Source: a virus
Virus record (IMG/VR): IMGVR_UViG_3300007512_000212
Location: 1 to 23,117 of that record
Direction: 5' to 3' (one strand)
DNA: 23,117 nt
Part shown: piece after piece, positions 9,001-17,000 of the stretch
How the letters are laid out: each line of letters opens with the position of its first letter
How positions within the stretch are numbered: the first letter of the stretch is position 1
Made by a program: the position numbers and the translations under genes
The notes under the pieces: generated by a model
Seen by the model: the letters and a program-made list of their open reading frames with translations, nothing else
Told to the model about the DNA's origin: nothing
Database searches by the model: none

Positions 9001-9426
9001 CGCGGGGGCCGCCCCCATGACCGCCTCCAGCGTGTAGTTCGTCGGGTCGGTCAAGGCCGGGTTGGTGGTGTCCACCTCCTCCGAGAAGTACACCTCGACC
9101 TGGTAGCCGTTGAGCGAGATCGCGGACGACACGAACGGAGGGGTGACCTCCGTGCCGCCGTAGCCGCCGAGGCCGTAGGGGTCACCACCGTAGCCGCCGG
9201 AGATGTTGATGCGCGGGCGGCTGAAGGACCGCGAGCCGTAGGAGCCGAGGCCGTAGGGGCTGCCGCCCGTCGTCGAGTCGCCCACGAAGCCCACGCCGCC
9301 GTAGCCCCCGCCGTGGGGGTGCGACGGAGCGACATCGACCGACTGTCCCGGCAACGGGAACGGGCCGAACCCGAAGGGGCTCAGCTCGTAGCTCTCGTCG
9401 GGGGTGGTGGGCGGCGTGAACGCCAT
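3079..9426 (-). CDS. Very large mosaic tail fibre/adhesin (2115 aa)
   Basis: It follows the beta-helix gene after 12 bases, with TAGGAG upstream of the ATG at 9426. Residues 1-95 are Gly/Tyr/Pro-rich with three related units (SPFGFGPFP, SPYGLGSYG, DPYGLGGYG). About 97-290 look like two SbsA/Ig-like beta domains (SLNGYQVEVYFSEEVDTTNP; PGNELLVTYSHPM). About 763-1025 and 1060-1365 resemble laminin-G/concanavalin-A-like folds: LVARFQVSN, HLYFCGALRINGVEHVGLLL, TYRVLADNLLNTVTVVID. A Gly/Ser linker lies at about 1870-1889, followed by a terminal region with a hook-IN-like beta module and the ending ALGGSTLPAGAEVNLTFTPA. The likely role is a long fibre or baseplate adhesin that binds surface glycans; the ligand is unknown. 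The frame is unbroken over 6.3 kb, so it appears functional. The domain names are my pattern judgement. Confidence 0.85.
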   Translation of the reverse strand: MAFTPPTTPDESYELSPFGFGPFPLPGQSVDVAPSHPHGGGYGGVGFVGDSTTGGSPYGLGSYGSRSFSRPRINISGGYGGDPYGLGGYGGTEVTPPFVSSAISLNGYQVEVYFSEEVDTTNPALTDPTNYTLEAVMGAAPATVTAVHIEKLGSVNLGAGDTIAGAISVVITHTGTTQGGLYKVHASNLTDIAGNPIIDADAPFLAKGEPPSFVVSLPTPDPGNELLVTYSHPMLNVAGGFPTLGSYDFEVGASNPYPIGLTPTSIAVQSDQQVLIGVKGMTSLGYDLTVSKALAFLFDTTKGLVGCTRLDTGTGTVTTSSSYLVVSKEKNLAFAMEWQDTSSTVVPLTSTLRADCTFDFSNAAYAPVITVFPAPEIAEVVVQDGVPGNGLLVRFTLQLGITGTEQIRIRSGTYDVTIDATWRDAAHTLSFVRNMQAGIVTFLLDEAPLASTQTANADGNPETQASVRFGLLNGGWDISGVRVHGCRLSNSTTVFSAAWNFLHDQVASFTGSAVLTRDSLETQRGPLVKGWGDATPATTQDVTVSINGTSVELASVNPYIGKVTLAVPVPLLPLGEADVAVDYKWFKSPVMELAGLNTEGLVLNKYDCPRRGHHDPAAHGDQVQELPGQPDFLGDPGEPKGAVDIHRFPMGVVLGPIDRAKPLYIGHRYLGFERAYSALINSPTTLLLNQAPGRVSVPGFEREVSGVSVAYEGLVKPVDATPAWALDGIDYGGVDADAETGLDLGTYTVIDPVVGPEGPVEAATVYHRGADFSYPSSVNLVARFQVSNVLFDADHPDPGGVASDPVAEGVFLGCGFGLHDQRHLYFCGALRINGVEHVGLLLNPKRLHEWESWSIGPKAILTADSQSSGSFPSSQVPVGFKAGSKFQRLTGTQQGVYTATSVVAQTDGTTTVVFTPELPSPWDIYGNKFTEMVFETRVTEKPFTYRLDLDTDQQVAELRISGETAGVVASIDGNVPPLPLPSQTSLLLPEEIVGQVFWGSLSRQAACRATWSFLRFGVVPDQVFLRGHAVVNNTEMSDLPEDNPPSGGAPWWPLQSFGTAEIMSNADTLLLKATSESEVYDLTYAYGRVEPFFTPDSIFDIRAKFRQDTCTSGVSASVVCDDTQRHVAVRALLVRENLTADPTQYRGLIALPVVSFDGIFDPDTLGFAAEGGSTLTGAHEGAQFVTRQTADSRGGWKATLEWGEPGDPFLIGASDDAGRVMEARLAVVSATPNAAGDTGIVFGCSLNGLLPILAVVQIELAGTEGNEVVRLRTATGAALTSYSFDWSDGEPHTYRVLADNLLNTVTVVIDDVVQVPAVDLNLFDGGVDNTSCFFGSSGRDIANQFDDTIAAVVEWHSYHVHAMAPADVKRTIGVLKGPVNPHTVSFDINDYELPRVDTSTAPNSWQTGPDIQWWDWRQDIELRVYRDPGWGVTVFRPDLPLPPYYQPEDGTAGVGFITESNEPSAGWINVEYQNLPRSLGYSLGSTAFGDLNPDDVSQARWDWVRYRLFRHPTEDRIAPEHMLLNQYNVMTSGERGQDVTLESVIVPTMDKTRLSLLPTHLYAESVYKVIDGLTIWTADKWTFDREAQLLTLQPDPVTGAVREFSAEHANVTVMFTPGKPVTNTYLQGQPLLDGVTLLNEGTPPVPKSQTANSEIETVFGSHLNDPEDVLNDDPDFVLNDPHRTLRHKDVEGSLYEDLEFIEVDDDGQTGLIAAICEGGPGQGFSGHSPTEGEDIYSPTGNGESLGGVGGAANHFATGNKVGRAVGAEVFDFSGTQFWHDANFLPTPDFEQKGGMPGGILFASGGDFVNPVVDANGDIVPHAVVAGGGHLGPGTAVLFPTYPAKGPLGGDKGRIYQRTDWHMSIRSVLVGAGGSAGSSGSSGSSGSAGGLTEHPLEEDWTASGWDRTAPDGTTHALGAASGVMTGAGDYSRYGPWGGWGTLEPDKDSGTWVLLSVSDGNAVRVWDRTGAAWVTFTARNVPVGATEFLAAPNPHTALAAAINAHPVIGTQYVATAGLTLSSQLKVVITSNNPSTTSDPAFIDDDSPTTIVMSGVLPATGGIGILTGGAKVLQSSMLAGGDRTIDNTNVHNPLLGMVALGGSTLPAGAEVNLTFTPA
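3759..3818 (-). repeat. Gly/Ser-rich linker repeat in the large fibre gene
   Basis: The DNA codes GAGGSAGSSGSSGSSGSAGG at about residues 1870-1889 of the 2,115-residue fibre protein. Like the linker in the left-edge gene it has a three-residue period, here mostly Gly-Ser-Ser rather than Ala-Gly-Ser. It separates the main fibre body from a C-terminal beta module. Confidence 0.85.
9160..9390 (-). repeat. Gly/Tyr-rich degenerate peptide repeat at fibre N-terminus
   Basis: Three units of the form (S/D)P(F/Y)G(F/L)G followed by (P/S/G)(F/Y) occur within the first 80 codons of the large fibre gene, separated by Gly/Tyr-rich spacers such as GGGYGGVGF and GGYGG. The repeats are clear in protein and only partly conserved in DNA. 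An N-terminal location suggests a flexible or sticky attachment segment to the baseplate. Confidence 0.75.
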
Positions 9427-9438
9427 GCAGGGCTACTC

Positions 9439-12400
9439 CTAGATGAGGGACCAGTTGCCCGCACCGTTGACGTACAGGGTGGTCGCCCCGTCGTTCGTGG
9501 TGATGTCGAGGAAAGCCGCCCCGTCGAAGGTTGCCCCGTTCGTGTCGGTGATGTGGATCTTCTGCCCGAGAGGGGCCGCAATCGCGTTGGCGATCCCGTT
9601 CTCGTCCTTGATGGTGACCTTGGTCCCGGCCAGCACCAGGGTCGAGTCGAGCACCACGTCGATGTCGGCCCCCGCCCCGAGCTGGACGCCGAGGATGCGG
9701 TCACCGGCCACCGCCGAGTAGGGGTGCATCGCGGCCGTGACGGCCTGGTAGCCGGTCCCGCCCGTGAGGGTCCCCGTGACCACCAGGTTGCCGTTGACCC
9801 GCAGCGTGCCGTGGGCGGGCACGTCCAGGGCCACCGCGTCGCCGTAGGCCCCCGGCGTGAAGGCCGCCAGGTGCGCCCGGAAGTCGCCGAGGGCGGTGTT
9901 CAGAGCCCCGGCCACCGAGTCGCCGACGTAGACGATGTCAGCCGCCGGGTTGGTGTGGGACTCCAGGGTGATCGTCACCCCGTCGTCGGTGGCCCGGAAG
10001 CCCTTGGCGGTCGCGTTGAACAGGGCCGTCGCAGCGGCGATGTTCTCGGCCCCGGTGAAGGTGAACTGCTCCACCCCGCTCGGCGTACCGATGTAGACGG
10101 TCCCCGCCTGGCCGCCCACGTAGGCCCCGGCGGCCACCAGCGTCGCGTTGGTGTGGCCGCCCCACCCGATGAGGAAGATCTGGCCGCCCGAGCCGCCTGG
10201 CTCGAAGCCAGGTGCCAGGTAGAGGCTGCCGGACAGGCCCGCCACCACCTCGGAGTAGCCCGCGATGATGTGGACATCGCCGGGGGTCGCCGCCGAGCCG
10301 GAGTCGTTGATGGACCCGGCTGCCAGGTACAGGTTGCCGAGCTTGCCGGTGCCGGAGGCCCGCCCGTCCGCCGTCCGCATGTGCAGGTTGAAGGACGAGT
10401 CGTCCGCCGCCACCTGGTCGGCAAGAACCACCGCCGCCCCGAAGCCCCGGTTCCCGCCCGTGATGCCGTTGGTCCAGCCGGACCGGCCGAGCGCGACGAA
10501 GGGGCCAGCCCCCATCATGTTCGGGTTCAGGTGGATCTCGGAGTGGCCGACATCGACCAGGGTGTCGCCCACCCCGCCGTTGATGAGGCCGCCGATGTCC
10601 ACCACGCCCTCGGCCTGGAGGCCGCCGTGCTTCAGGTGGCTGTCGATGGCGAGCGGGGCCGTTCCGCCCGTGATCTGGACCGCTCCTCCGGTCGCCGCGA
10701 TGGTCCGGCCGAGGCCGCTGCCGAGCGTCGGCGGGTTGAGGGTCGAGAGGCCCGCGTAGGCCGTGTTCAGCGAGTAGAAGGGGCTGCCGAGGACCGGGAA
10801 CAGGGCCAGGACGAGCGTGTCGATGGCCTCCTGCACGTTCGTCTTCGGGAGCCTGTTGAGCGCGTTGATGGTGGCCGGAGCACCCGGACCCGCCAGGGGG
10901 TTCGCGTGGTCCTGCACGTAGCGCAGCGTCTCGGCGTCCAGCTCCGGCCGCCAGAGCGTCGGCAGGTCGCCGGGGGCGTCGGGGAACTGGATGTGCGGCC
11001 CACCTGCCTCGTCGCTGATGATCCCGCTGGTGTAGAGGTTGGTGTCGCCTACCGCCCCGGCCGTGGCGAAGGACAGGTCGCCTTCCAGGGTGGTGTTGTT
11101 CACCCGCACCGTCACGTCCCCGGCCTTGGGGCCACCGCCGAAGGGCTCGATGTTGATCGCGGTCGCGACCACCGAGAAGACGCGCGAGTCGCGGAACTCC
11201 TGCAAGGAGCCGTAGCCGTAGTAGGCCTCGTTGGCGTCGATGAACGAGCCGTCCGTGAACCGGAACTCGGCCGTCTGGTAGAGGCTGTCGTTGAACGACA
11301 CGCCGAAGCACGAGTCGGCCTGGATGTACGTGCCCTTGATGGAGCAGAAGCCGTCGATGCCGTCGAAGCGGAGGGCCACCCGGTCGCCCGTGGTCGCCTC
11401 GCTGCTGATGCGGCTGTTCTCGATGTGCAGGGCCGGGGCGTGGGCCGCGTTGGAGACGACGACCCGGATGGCCTCGCCCTGGTTGACCGCGTCGCCCTCC
11501 TGGGAGACCTCGCAGCCGAACAGGCCCACCAGGCCGCCGAGCTGGTCGAGGACCGGCAACGTGGTGTTGCCGGTGGCGTGCAGGAACACGTTGACCAGGA
11601 AGCACTCGGCGTTGTCGTAGTTCTGCTGCGGGTTGAAGGTGTGCGTGCCCACCCCGCCCGTGTTCGCCGAGCGGATGGTGACGTTGGCCTTCGTGCCCTC
11701 ACCGTCCTCGACTCCGAAGACCGTGGGCTCGTCGCCGACGATGTGGACGTAGCTCGTGAGGTTGAGGTCCTCGATGTAGAGGCCCTTGCGCACCACGATG
11801 ATGTACGGGTCGTCCTGCGACGGGACGGGCTCGCCCCGAGCTGCCGCCGCCGCCGCGTAGGTGATGGCGTCGTTGATGGACGTGAAGTCGCCGTGGGCCA
11901 TCGCCCGCAGCTTGATGCCCGTCTCCTCCCGCCTGGCCGCCTCGGGGCCGGGGATGGAGATCAGGTTGTCGTAGTCGTCCTGGTCGTTGCCGATGCCGCG
12001 ACCACGGTTGCTGTCCACGAACAGGATGCGACCGCTGTGCGACACCCGGCGGAGGAGGACCGCGATGCGCTGGAGGTTCGCGTTCTGGTCGTTGGCCCAC
12101 CCCTCGGGGGTCGCATCGACCGGGATGACGCCCTTCTCGTCCCGCCGCTCACCCGCCGCGACGAGCTTGAGCGCCCCGAACATGGTGAGCACGCGAGCCC
12201 GGATGAACGAGGCGTCCTCGGTGGGCAGCCCCGCGTCCACCACCAGGCGGATGAGGTAGGTCCCCTCGAAGTCCACGTTGAACTTCGCGTCGCGGCTCGT
12301 GCTCCCCTCGGGGGCGAGCAGAGCGGCTGCCGACTGCGTGCCGTCGAACGGGGTGCCCGGCACGGTGGAGCCGGGGGAGTCCGAGGCGAAGCTCAGGGAC

Positions 12401-12546
12401 CACGAGTACGTGGTCGCCGCGTGGAACGAGCGCAGGGTGACCTGGTAGCCCATCTGGAGGTCGTCGCGGCTGTTCTGCTGCGTCGAACCAGCGACCACGG
12501 CTCCGCCGGGGCTCTCGTACAGGGTGCTTTCGATAACCGCAGGCAT
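9439..12546 (-). CDS. Tail fibre/appendage protein with pectin-lyase-like beta-helix (1035 aa)
   Basis: GGAGG lies five bases before the ATG at 12546. Residues about 25-115 look Ig-like (TYSWSLSFASDSPG, FEGTYLIRLVVDAG). From about 215, HGDFTSINDAITYA leads into YIIVVRKGLYIED and VHIVGD, the usual opening of a right-handed parallel beta-helix of the pectin-lyase type, which continues to about 480. Residues 561-575 (LNRLPKTNVQEAIDTL) match the NVQ.A.D.L element common in trimeric fibres. Residues about 733-820 carry a Gly-rich strand repeat of the form G-x-(L/V/I)-(Y/H/F)-(L/I). The C-terminus (VTIKDENGIANAI, TLYVNGAGNWSLI) is a frequent phage fibre ending. This is a trimeric host-contact appendage; the beta-helix could bind or cut polysaccharide, but I cannot point to catalytic residues. 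No signal peptide is present. Confidence 0.82.
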   Translation of the reverse strand: MPAVIESTLYESPGGAVVAGSTQQNSRDDLQMGYQVTLRSFHAATTYSWSLSFASDSPGSTVPGTPFDGTQSAAALLAPEGSTSRDAKFNVDFEGTYLIRLVVDAGLPTEDASFIRARVLTMFGALKLVAAGERRDEKGVIPVDATPEGWANDQNANLQRIAVLLRRVSHSGRILFVDSNRGRGIGNDQDDYDNLISIPGPEAARREETGIKLRAMAHGDFTSINDAITYAAAAAARGEPVPSQDDPYIIVVRKGLYIEDLNLTSYVHIVGDEPTVFGVEDGEGTKANVTIRSANTGGVGTHTFNPQQNYDNAECFLVNVFLHATGNTTLPVLDQLGGLVGLFGCEVSQEGDAVNQGEAIRVVVSNAAHAPALHIENSRISSEATTGDRVALRFDGIDGFCSIKGTYIQADSCFGVSFNDSLYQTAEFRFTDGSFIDANEAYYGYGSLQEFRDSRVFSVVATAINIEPFGGGPKAGDVTVRVNNTTLEGDLSFATAGAVGDTNLYTSGIISDEAGGPHIQFPDAPGDLPTLWRPELDAETLRYVQDHANPLAGPGAPATINALNRLPKTNVQEAIDTLVLALFPVLGSPFYSLNTAYAGLSTLNPPTLGSGLGRTIAATGGAVQITGGTAPLAIDSHLKHGGLQAEGVVDIGGLINGGVGDTLVDVGHSEIHLNPNMMGAGPFVALGRSGWTNGITGGNRGFGAAVVLADQVAADDSSFNLHMRTADGRASGTGKLGNLYLAAGSINDSGSAATPGDVHIIAGYSEVVAGLSGSLYLAPGFEPGGSGGQIFLIGWGGHTNATLVAAGAYVGGQAGTVYIGTPSGVEQFTFTGAENIAAATALFNATAKGFRATDDGVTITLESHTNPAADIVYVGDSVAGALNTALGDFRAHLAAFTPGAYGDAVALDVPAHGTLRVNGNLVVTGTLTGGTGYQAVTAAMHPYSAVAGDRILGVQLGAGADIDVVLDSTLVLAGTKVTIKDENGIANAIAAPLGQKIHITDTNGATFDGAAFLDITTNDGATTLYVNGAGNWSLI

Positions 12547-12606
12547 TCGATCCTCCGTGGGGTCGCGAGGCCCTCACCTTCCTGGCCGTATAGGCTGATT
12601 CGTGGC
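12547..12606 (-). promoter_or_regulatory. Intergenic gap with GCCTATAC motif, before the beta-helix appendage gene
   Basis: This 60-base gap lies between the gpI-like gene and the beta-helix gene. On the minus strand GCCTATAC (12588-12595) is followed by GGCCAGGAAGGTGAGG, close to the downstream sequence at the 18.7-kb gap. GCCTATA can pair with TGTAGGC over the upstream stop codon (12589-12595 with 12605-12611, one G-U pair, 9-base loop). The motif ends 41 bases before the ATG, and GGAGG is the ribosome site. A late promoter or processing signal is possible; a terminator is unlikely because no T-run follows. Confidence 0.4.
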
Positions 12607-14019
12607 CTACAGGACGAAGTAGATGCTGGCGTCCTCCCCCGTCACCTGACGCGGTTCCTGCACGCCGAGGCGATCCACCGCCACCGCATACTGCTGTCCC
12701 GTCGTCGCTTGCTTCATCCGCCGCTCTGTGCGCAGGAGGCTCGGAGCCACAGCAACCCGTGTGCCCGAGCCCGTGAGAGATCCACCCACCGGCCCACCGT
12801 CGTTGCCGAGCACCGTCTTGAGCCGGTAGGTGCCCGCATTCGGCCCCTCGGTGAAGGTGAGCGTCTCACCCTCGACCGCCTGGCTCCAATCCTGGTTGGC
12901 GTCCTCGATGGCGTTGTCCGTCACCGTGGCCGAACCGGACAAGTTCGTCGGGCTGGTGGTGTAAGCCCTTGAAATTGCGTCGGTGCCCACCGGGAAGTAC
13001 AGCACGTCCTTCACCCGGAAGCGGCCGAACTCCCGCCTGTCGGTGGATGCGCTCGTACCCTCCTGGCCGCCAGCGTGGATGCCGTTGGGGCCGGAGAGGA
13101 CCGTCAACTCGGCCCCCGCCCGGACCTGGTCGAACTCGCGGGCCGGGTCGCTGAACAGGGTCTTGTCCGACCAGGTGATCCCGCCGGTCCCCGTGACCGA
13201 CTTGGCCCCGCAGCAGAACCGCCGGAAGTCCTCGTAGTAGTAGTTCGTCAGCTCCCACGAGGACGTGGCCGTGAAGAAGGCCCCGAACGTCTCGCGGAAC
13301 AGGTGCCGGTAGTCGTACAGCGTGTGCGCGGGCTTGAGCGCCCGCATGACGATGCGGACGTTCTCTTGCAGGACGAACGGGTCCTCGGGGAACCGCTGGA
13401 GGCCGGTCACCGGGTCCGTGTACGAGACGTTGATCTCGAACTCGAACTGGTCGTCGAGCCCCCACGCCGAGCCCGGCTGCTCCTCCCACCGGCCCGTCTC
13501 CTTGTTCCAGACCCGCTTCTTGAGGTTCCGGGCCGCGATGGCCTTCTCGATCACGTCGAAGGTGGCGTCCGAGAGCAGGGCCAGGCCGCCCTCCACCGTG
13601 TCCTTCGTCGCCCCCTGGAGGAGCAGCAGGACCATGCGGCGGAGGAACTCGCGGTAGGTCAGGTCCCCCTTGAGGTTCGGGTAGCCGTCCGTCGTCGCGT
13701 CGGGGAAGACCAGGCTGCCGAGGAGCTGGAACAGGAACTCGCCGCGCATGTAGTCGTAGTCGGCGTCGCTGAACACCTCCTGCGCGGTGATCTGGAAGTC
13801 GGCGATGGCCTCGGCCGCCGCCTGGAACTGCACCGTGTAGAACGGCCCCTGCACCTGCGCGACGTAGTTCGAGGGGAGCATCTGGAGGAAGACCCCCATG
13901 ATGTTGTCCACCTGCTCGCGTCGCGTGCTGACACGGTCCTGCCCGCCCTTCTCCACAGGGGAGGGGTTCTGCTCCAGCAGGGTCGGGAGCAGGCTCTTGT
14001 CGGCAGGCTTGTCGGCCAT
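12607..14019 (-). CDS. Putative gpI-type baseplate protein (470 aa)
   Basis: The ATG shares a base with the stop of the J-like gene (TGATG). In many contractile-tail clusters the gene after J encodes gpI, which links wedges to fibres, and the N-terminal half fits: a MLPSNYVAQVQGPFYTVQFQA helix region, then LLGSLVFPD, GDLTYREFLRRMVLLLLQG and a TVEGGLALLSDATFDVIE stretch. P2 gpI is about 176 residues, so this is much longer. The C-terminal half has two similar beta segments, about residues 280-336 and 371-405, each with a G(A/E)(E/T)LT(V/F) strand, a GPN turn and a closing (F/Y)R(V/L)K strand, suggesting an internal duplication. A CC pair lies near residue 271. The family call rests mostly on position and general pattern. 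The stop TAG is followed by a 60-base gap. Confidence 0.72.
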   Translation of the reverse strand: MADKPADKSLLPTLLEQNPSPVEKGGQDRVSTRREQVDNIMGVFLQMLPSNYVAQVQGPFYTVQFQAAAEAIADFQITAQEVFSDADYDYMRGEFLFQLLGSLVFPDATTDGYPNLKGDLTYREFLRRMVLLLLQGATKDTVEGGLALLSDATFDVIEKAIAARNLKKRVWNKETGRWEEQPGSAWGLDDQFEFEINVSYTDPVTGLQRFPEDPFVLQENVRIVMRALKPAHTLYDYRHLFRETFGAFFTATSSWELTNYYYEDFRRFCCGAKSVTGTGGITWSDKTLFSDPAREFDQVRAGAELTVLSGPNGIHAGGQEGTSASTDRREFGRFRVKDVLYFPVGTDAISRAYTTSPTNLSGSATVTDNAIEDANQDWSQAVEGETLTFTEGPNAGTYRLKTVLGNDGGPVGGSLTGSGTRVAVAPSLLRTERRMKQATTGQQYAVAVDRLGVQEPRQVTGEDASIYFVL

Positions 14020-17000
14020 CAGGTCACCTCGTCGTAGACGAAGTTCAGCTCACCGATGACCAGGTACTCGATGGGGCCGGGGTCGATGTTCTTGACGCCC
14101 TCGTCCCCGGTGACGACGTAGGTCACCGTGTAGTCGTGGAGCTTCGGGTTGTCCTCGATGTCCCCGCCAGGCAGGTAGCTGACCAGCACCCGGTTCGCCG
14201 TCAGCAGCTTGCGGATGCGGAGGATGTCGGCGGCCTTCTCGTCCGGGTTCGAGGGCAGGACGAAGTTCGCCTCGATGGTCGCGTCGTCGCTCAGGCCGGG
14301 GATGACCAGGCCGTCGTCGCCGATGATGAAGGCTCCGCCCACCGACCCCCGAATCGGGAAGCCGTTGATGTTGGGGGCGACCTCGTGATGGATGAGCCGC
14401 ACCTCGTCCTCGAACACCCCCCGGAACTCCTTGCTCTCCCCGCCCGCGTTGATGGTCGCCGAGTCCAGGGCGTTCTTGAGCAGGTAGACGTTCACCGTGG
14501 GGCTCGACCAGTCGGTGATGTGCTCGAAGTCGCTGTCGGTGTCCGTGCTGATGATCTCGCGCACCACCTGCGCAGAGTCCCCTCGAACCATCTTCGTCAG
14601 CGGGGTCACCACGTACTCGACGCCGAGCACCTCGTCGATGGCCCGGATCACGTCCGACTGCCGCACAGCACGTCCGAGAGTGAAGGTCCCGAAGAGCCGG
14701 GCCAGGGCCGTCCGCACCCGACCGTCCACCACGTCCGACTCGTTGTTCGGCTGGAGGACGATGGTGGCCGTCAGGTCCACGGGCACCTCGACGGCCCACT
14801 TGGCGATGGCGTCCGCCGTGATGTGGGAGTCGCCGTCGATGTTCGCCTGGACCACCGAGACGACGGCGTTGCTGGTGTAGGAGACGGTGAAGTTCTCGTC
14901 GTGCGAGTAGTCGATGAGGACCTCCTGGCCCTCCTCGATCCGGCTGGCGTCCGTGAGCTGGATGCCGAGCGGCGTCGTCTCATCGCCGAAGATGAACGTG
15001 TAGTCCCGCTGCGGGTCCGTCGAGAGCGGACCGTTGTACTCGATGGTCCGCTCGGTGTTCCAGATGCGGACCGTGAGGTAGATGGCCCCGAGGTTGTTCA
15101 GGTACTCGATGCCGTCCAGCATCGAGTGCTCCTCCCCCGGCACCCCGATGGGGGTCGAGGACGGGACGGTGCTGCCGTCGTCGAGAGGCTCCGTCACCTG
15201 GACGTAGGCCCCGGCCAGGGAGGAGCGGCCCAACTCCAGGGGGTCCGACGCCCTGAAGAGGTCCCACACGCCCTCGACGAGCGCCCCGGTCTGCTCGCCC
15301 TCGAAGTCCGTGACCTCGATGACGGGCTGCCTGGTGAGCACGAACTTGTCCGACGTGCGGTAGCGGTAGCTCCCCCGGAACTCGTCGGTCAGGGCCGGGC
15401 GCAGCGGGTCGTTGTACGTTGCCGAGAGCTGGATCTCGTTGTAGGCGATGACCTGCACGTCGGTCAGGTCGAACTCGTAGCTCTGCGTGACGTTCTCGAA
15501 CACCAGGTCGATGTCCGGCAGGTTGAGCATCTCGATGAGCGGGTTCTCCGCCGAGAGGGCCGGGTCCACCGCCCGGAACCGCAGGTCGGATGTCGCCCCC
15601 ACGGGCTCGAACTGCTGGCGCTCCCGCGTCTCGAAGGCGAAGGCGAAGTGGTCCGTGACCTTGGCCTCGAACTCGCCCCGCAGGTAGATGTCCACCTTGC
15701 CGCCCCGGTGCGTCCCATCGTCCGCCCGGTCGCGCATCATCAGCGGGTGCCCGGAGTCGATGACGCTGACCTCGGAGACGCCGGGGGTGTTCGTGGCGTT
15801 GTCCACGTAGCCCTGGAGCGTCCCCGAGTCCACGGCGGCAAGAACCCGCATCGCCCGCAGAGCGATGTCCCGGTTCGACTCCCGGTCGGTCCCTCCGAAG
15901 GTGGGGGACTCGTTGGTGACCTGGACTTCCAGGGTGTTGTTCGTGATGACGGTGAGCTGGCCCGCCGCCACGTTGCCCGCCGAGCCCGCTGCGTCCGCCT
16001 GCACGAAGGCCCGGCCGAAGAAGCGGCCGGTGCTCGGGTCGAAGTTGCGACCGGCCCCGGAGGTCGTGATGAGCGCCGTGGACGTGGTGCGGAAGGTCGC
16101 CCCTCCGCCGGAGACGAGCGTGCCGATGCTCTTCGTGATGGAGGTGGTCGGCTGCTCGGAGACGAAGAAGGTGACCTCGCCCCGAGCCCGCTTGCCGCCG
16201 TCGCGGATGACGCCGTAGTTGCTCGCCAGCTTGTCGAAGGCGTTGTCGATGATCGTCTGCACCTGATCGTCGGTCGTCAGGTGGAACGCCTCGCGCAGAG
16301 CGGTCTTGTACGCCGACTGGCTGACCGCGACCGACTCCCCGGACAGGGAGGGGTCGTCGATGAGCAGCAGGGTGGCGAAGCTCTGCGCGTTGTGCAGGAA
16401 GTCGATGATGAAGCGGATGCGATCCGCCTCGGTCGTGAACGGATCGAGGAAGGTGTCGCGCAGGGCCGAGCCGGGGTCCACTCGCACCTGTGGCTGGCTG
16501 CGGTAGATGGACAGCACCGCCGACTGGACCATCTGCTGCCTGCTCACCTGCGGGAACGAGCCCACCGCCGGGGTGATGCGCAGAGGAGCACCGACGACCT
16601 CGGGCGAGAAGAAGCTCTCGAACTCCACCCCGTCGATGAGGTGGACGGCCGTGCAGGCGTAGTACAGCGGGTCGGTGTCCGGCACCGTGGACAGCTCGGA
16701 GTGCGGCAGGGCCGGGTGCAGGCTCTCCAGCGTCGCCTGGCGGTCGTGCTCGAACGTGTACCGCCGCGTCTCGCGGATCGTCTGGATGCTCGTCGAGACG
16801 CGGAGCTTGTTCGTCGTCTCGGGGACTTCCAACAGCTCGTCGAAGCTCACGCCGAGTTCGGCGTCGTCCACGTCCTCCTGCGACCCCCTCATGCGGAAGT
16901 ACAGCGGGTCGGCCGCGTGGTTGCCCTCGCTGTCGAGCACGATGGGGGCGTCCACCGAGAGCGTCGCCAGGTCGTCGGCGGCCTCGACCACCTCGCCGGA

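Noticed and set aside
1-12546. Diversity-generating retroelement acting on the fibre genes
   Set aside because: No reverse transcriptase and no near-identical template/variable repeat pair were seen; such elements could still lie outside the window.
3163-12972. Very long plus-strand open frames (about 3163-7020 and 7042-12972), and a similar one at 14136-17918
   Set aside because: They lie opposite well-supported minus-strand genes, are extremely rich in Arg, Val, Asp, His and Gly with no domain pattern, and are the usual antisense shadow of GC-rich genes. None has a credible ribosome site and context.
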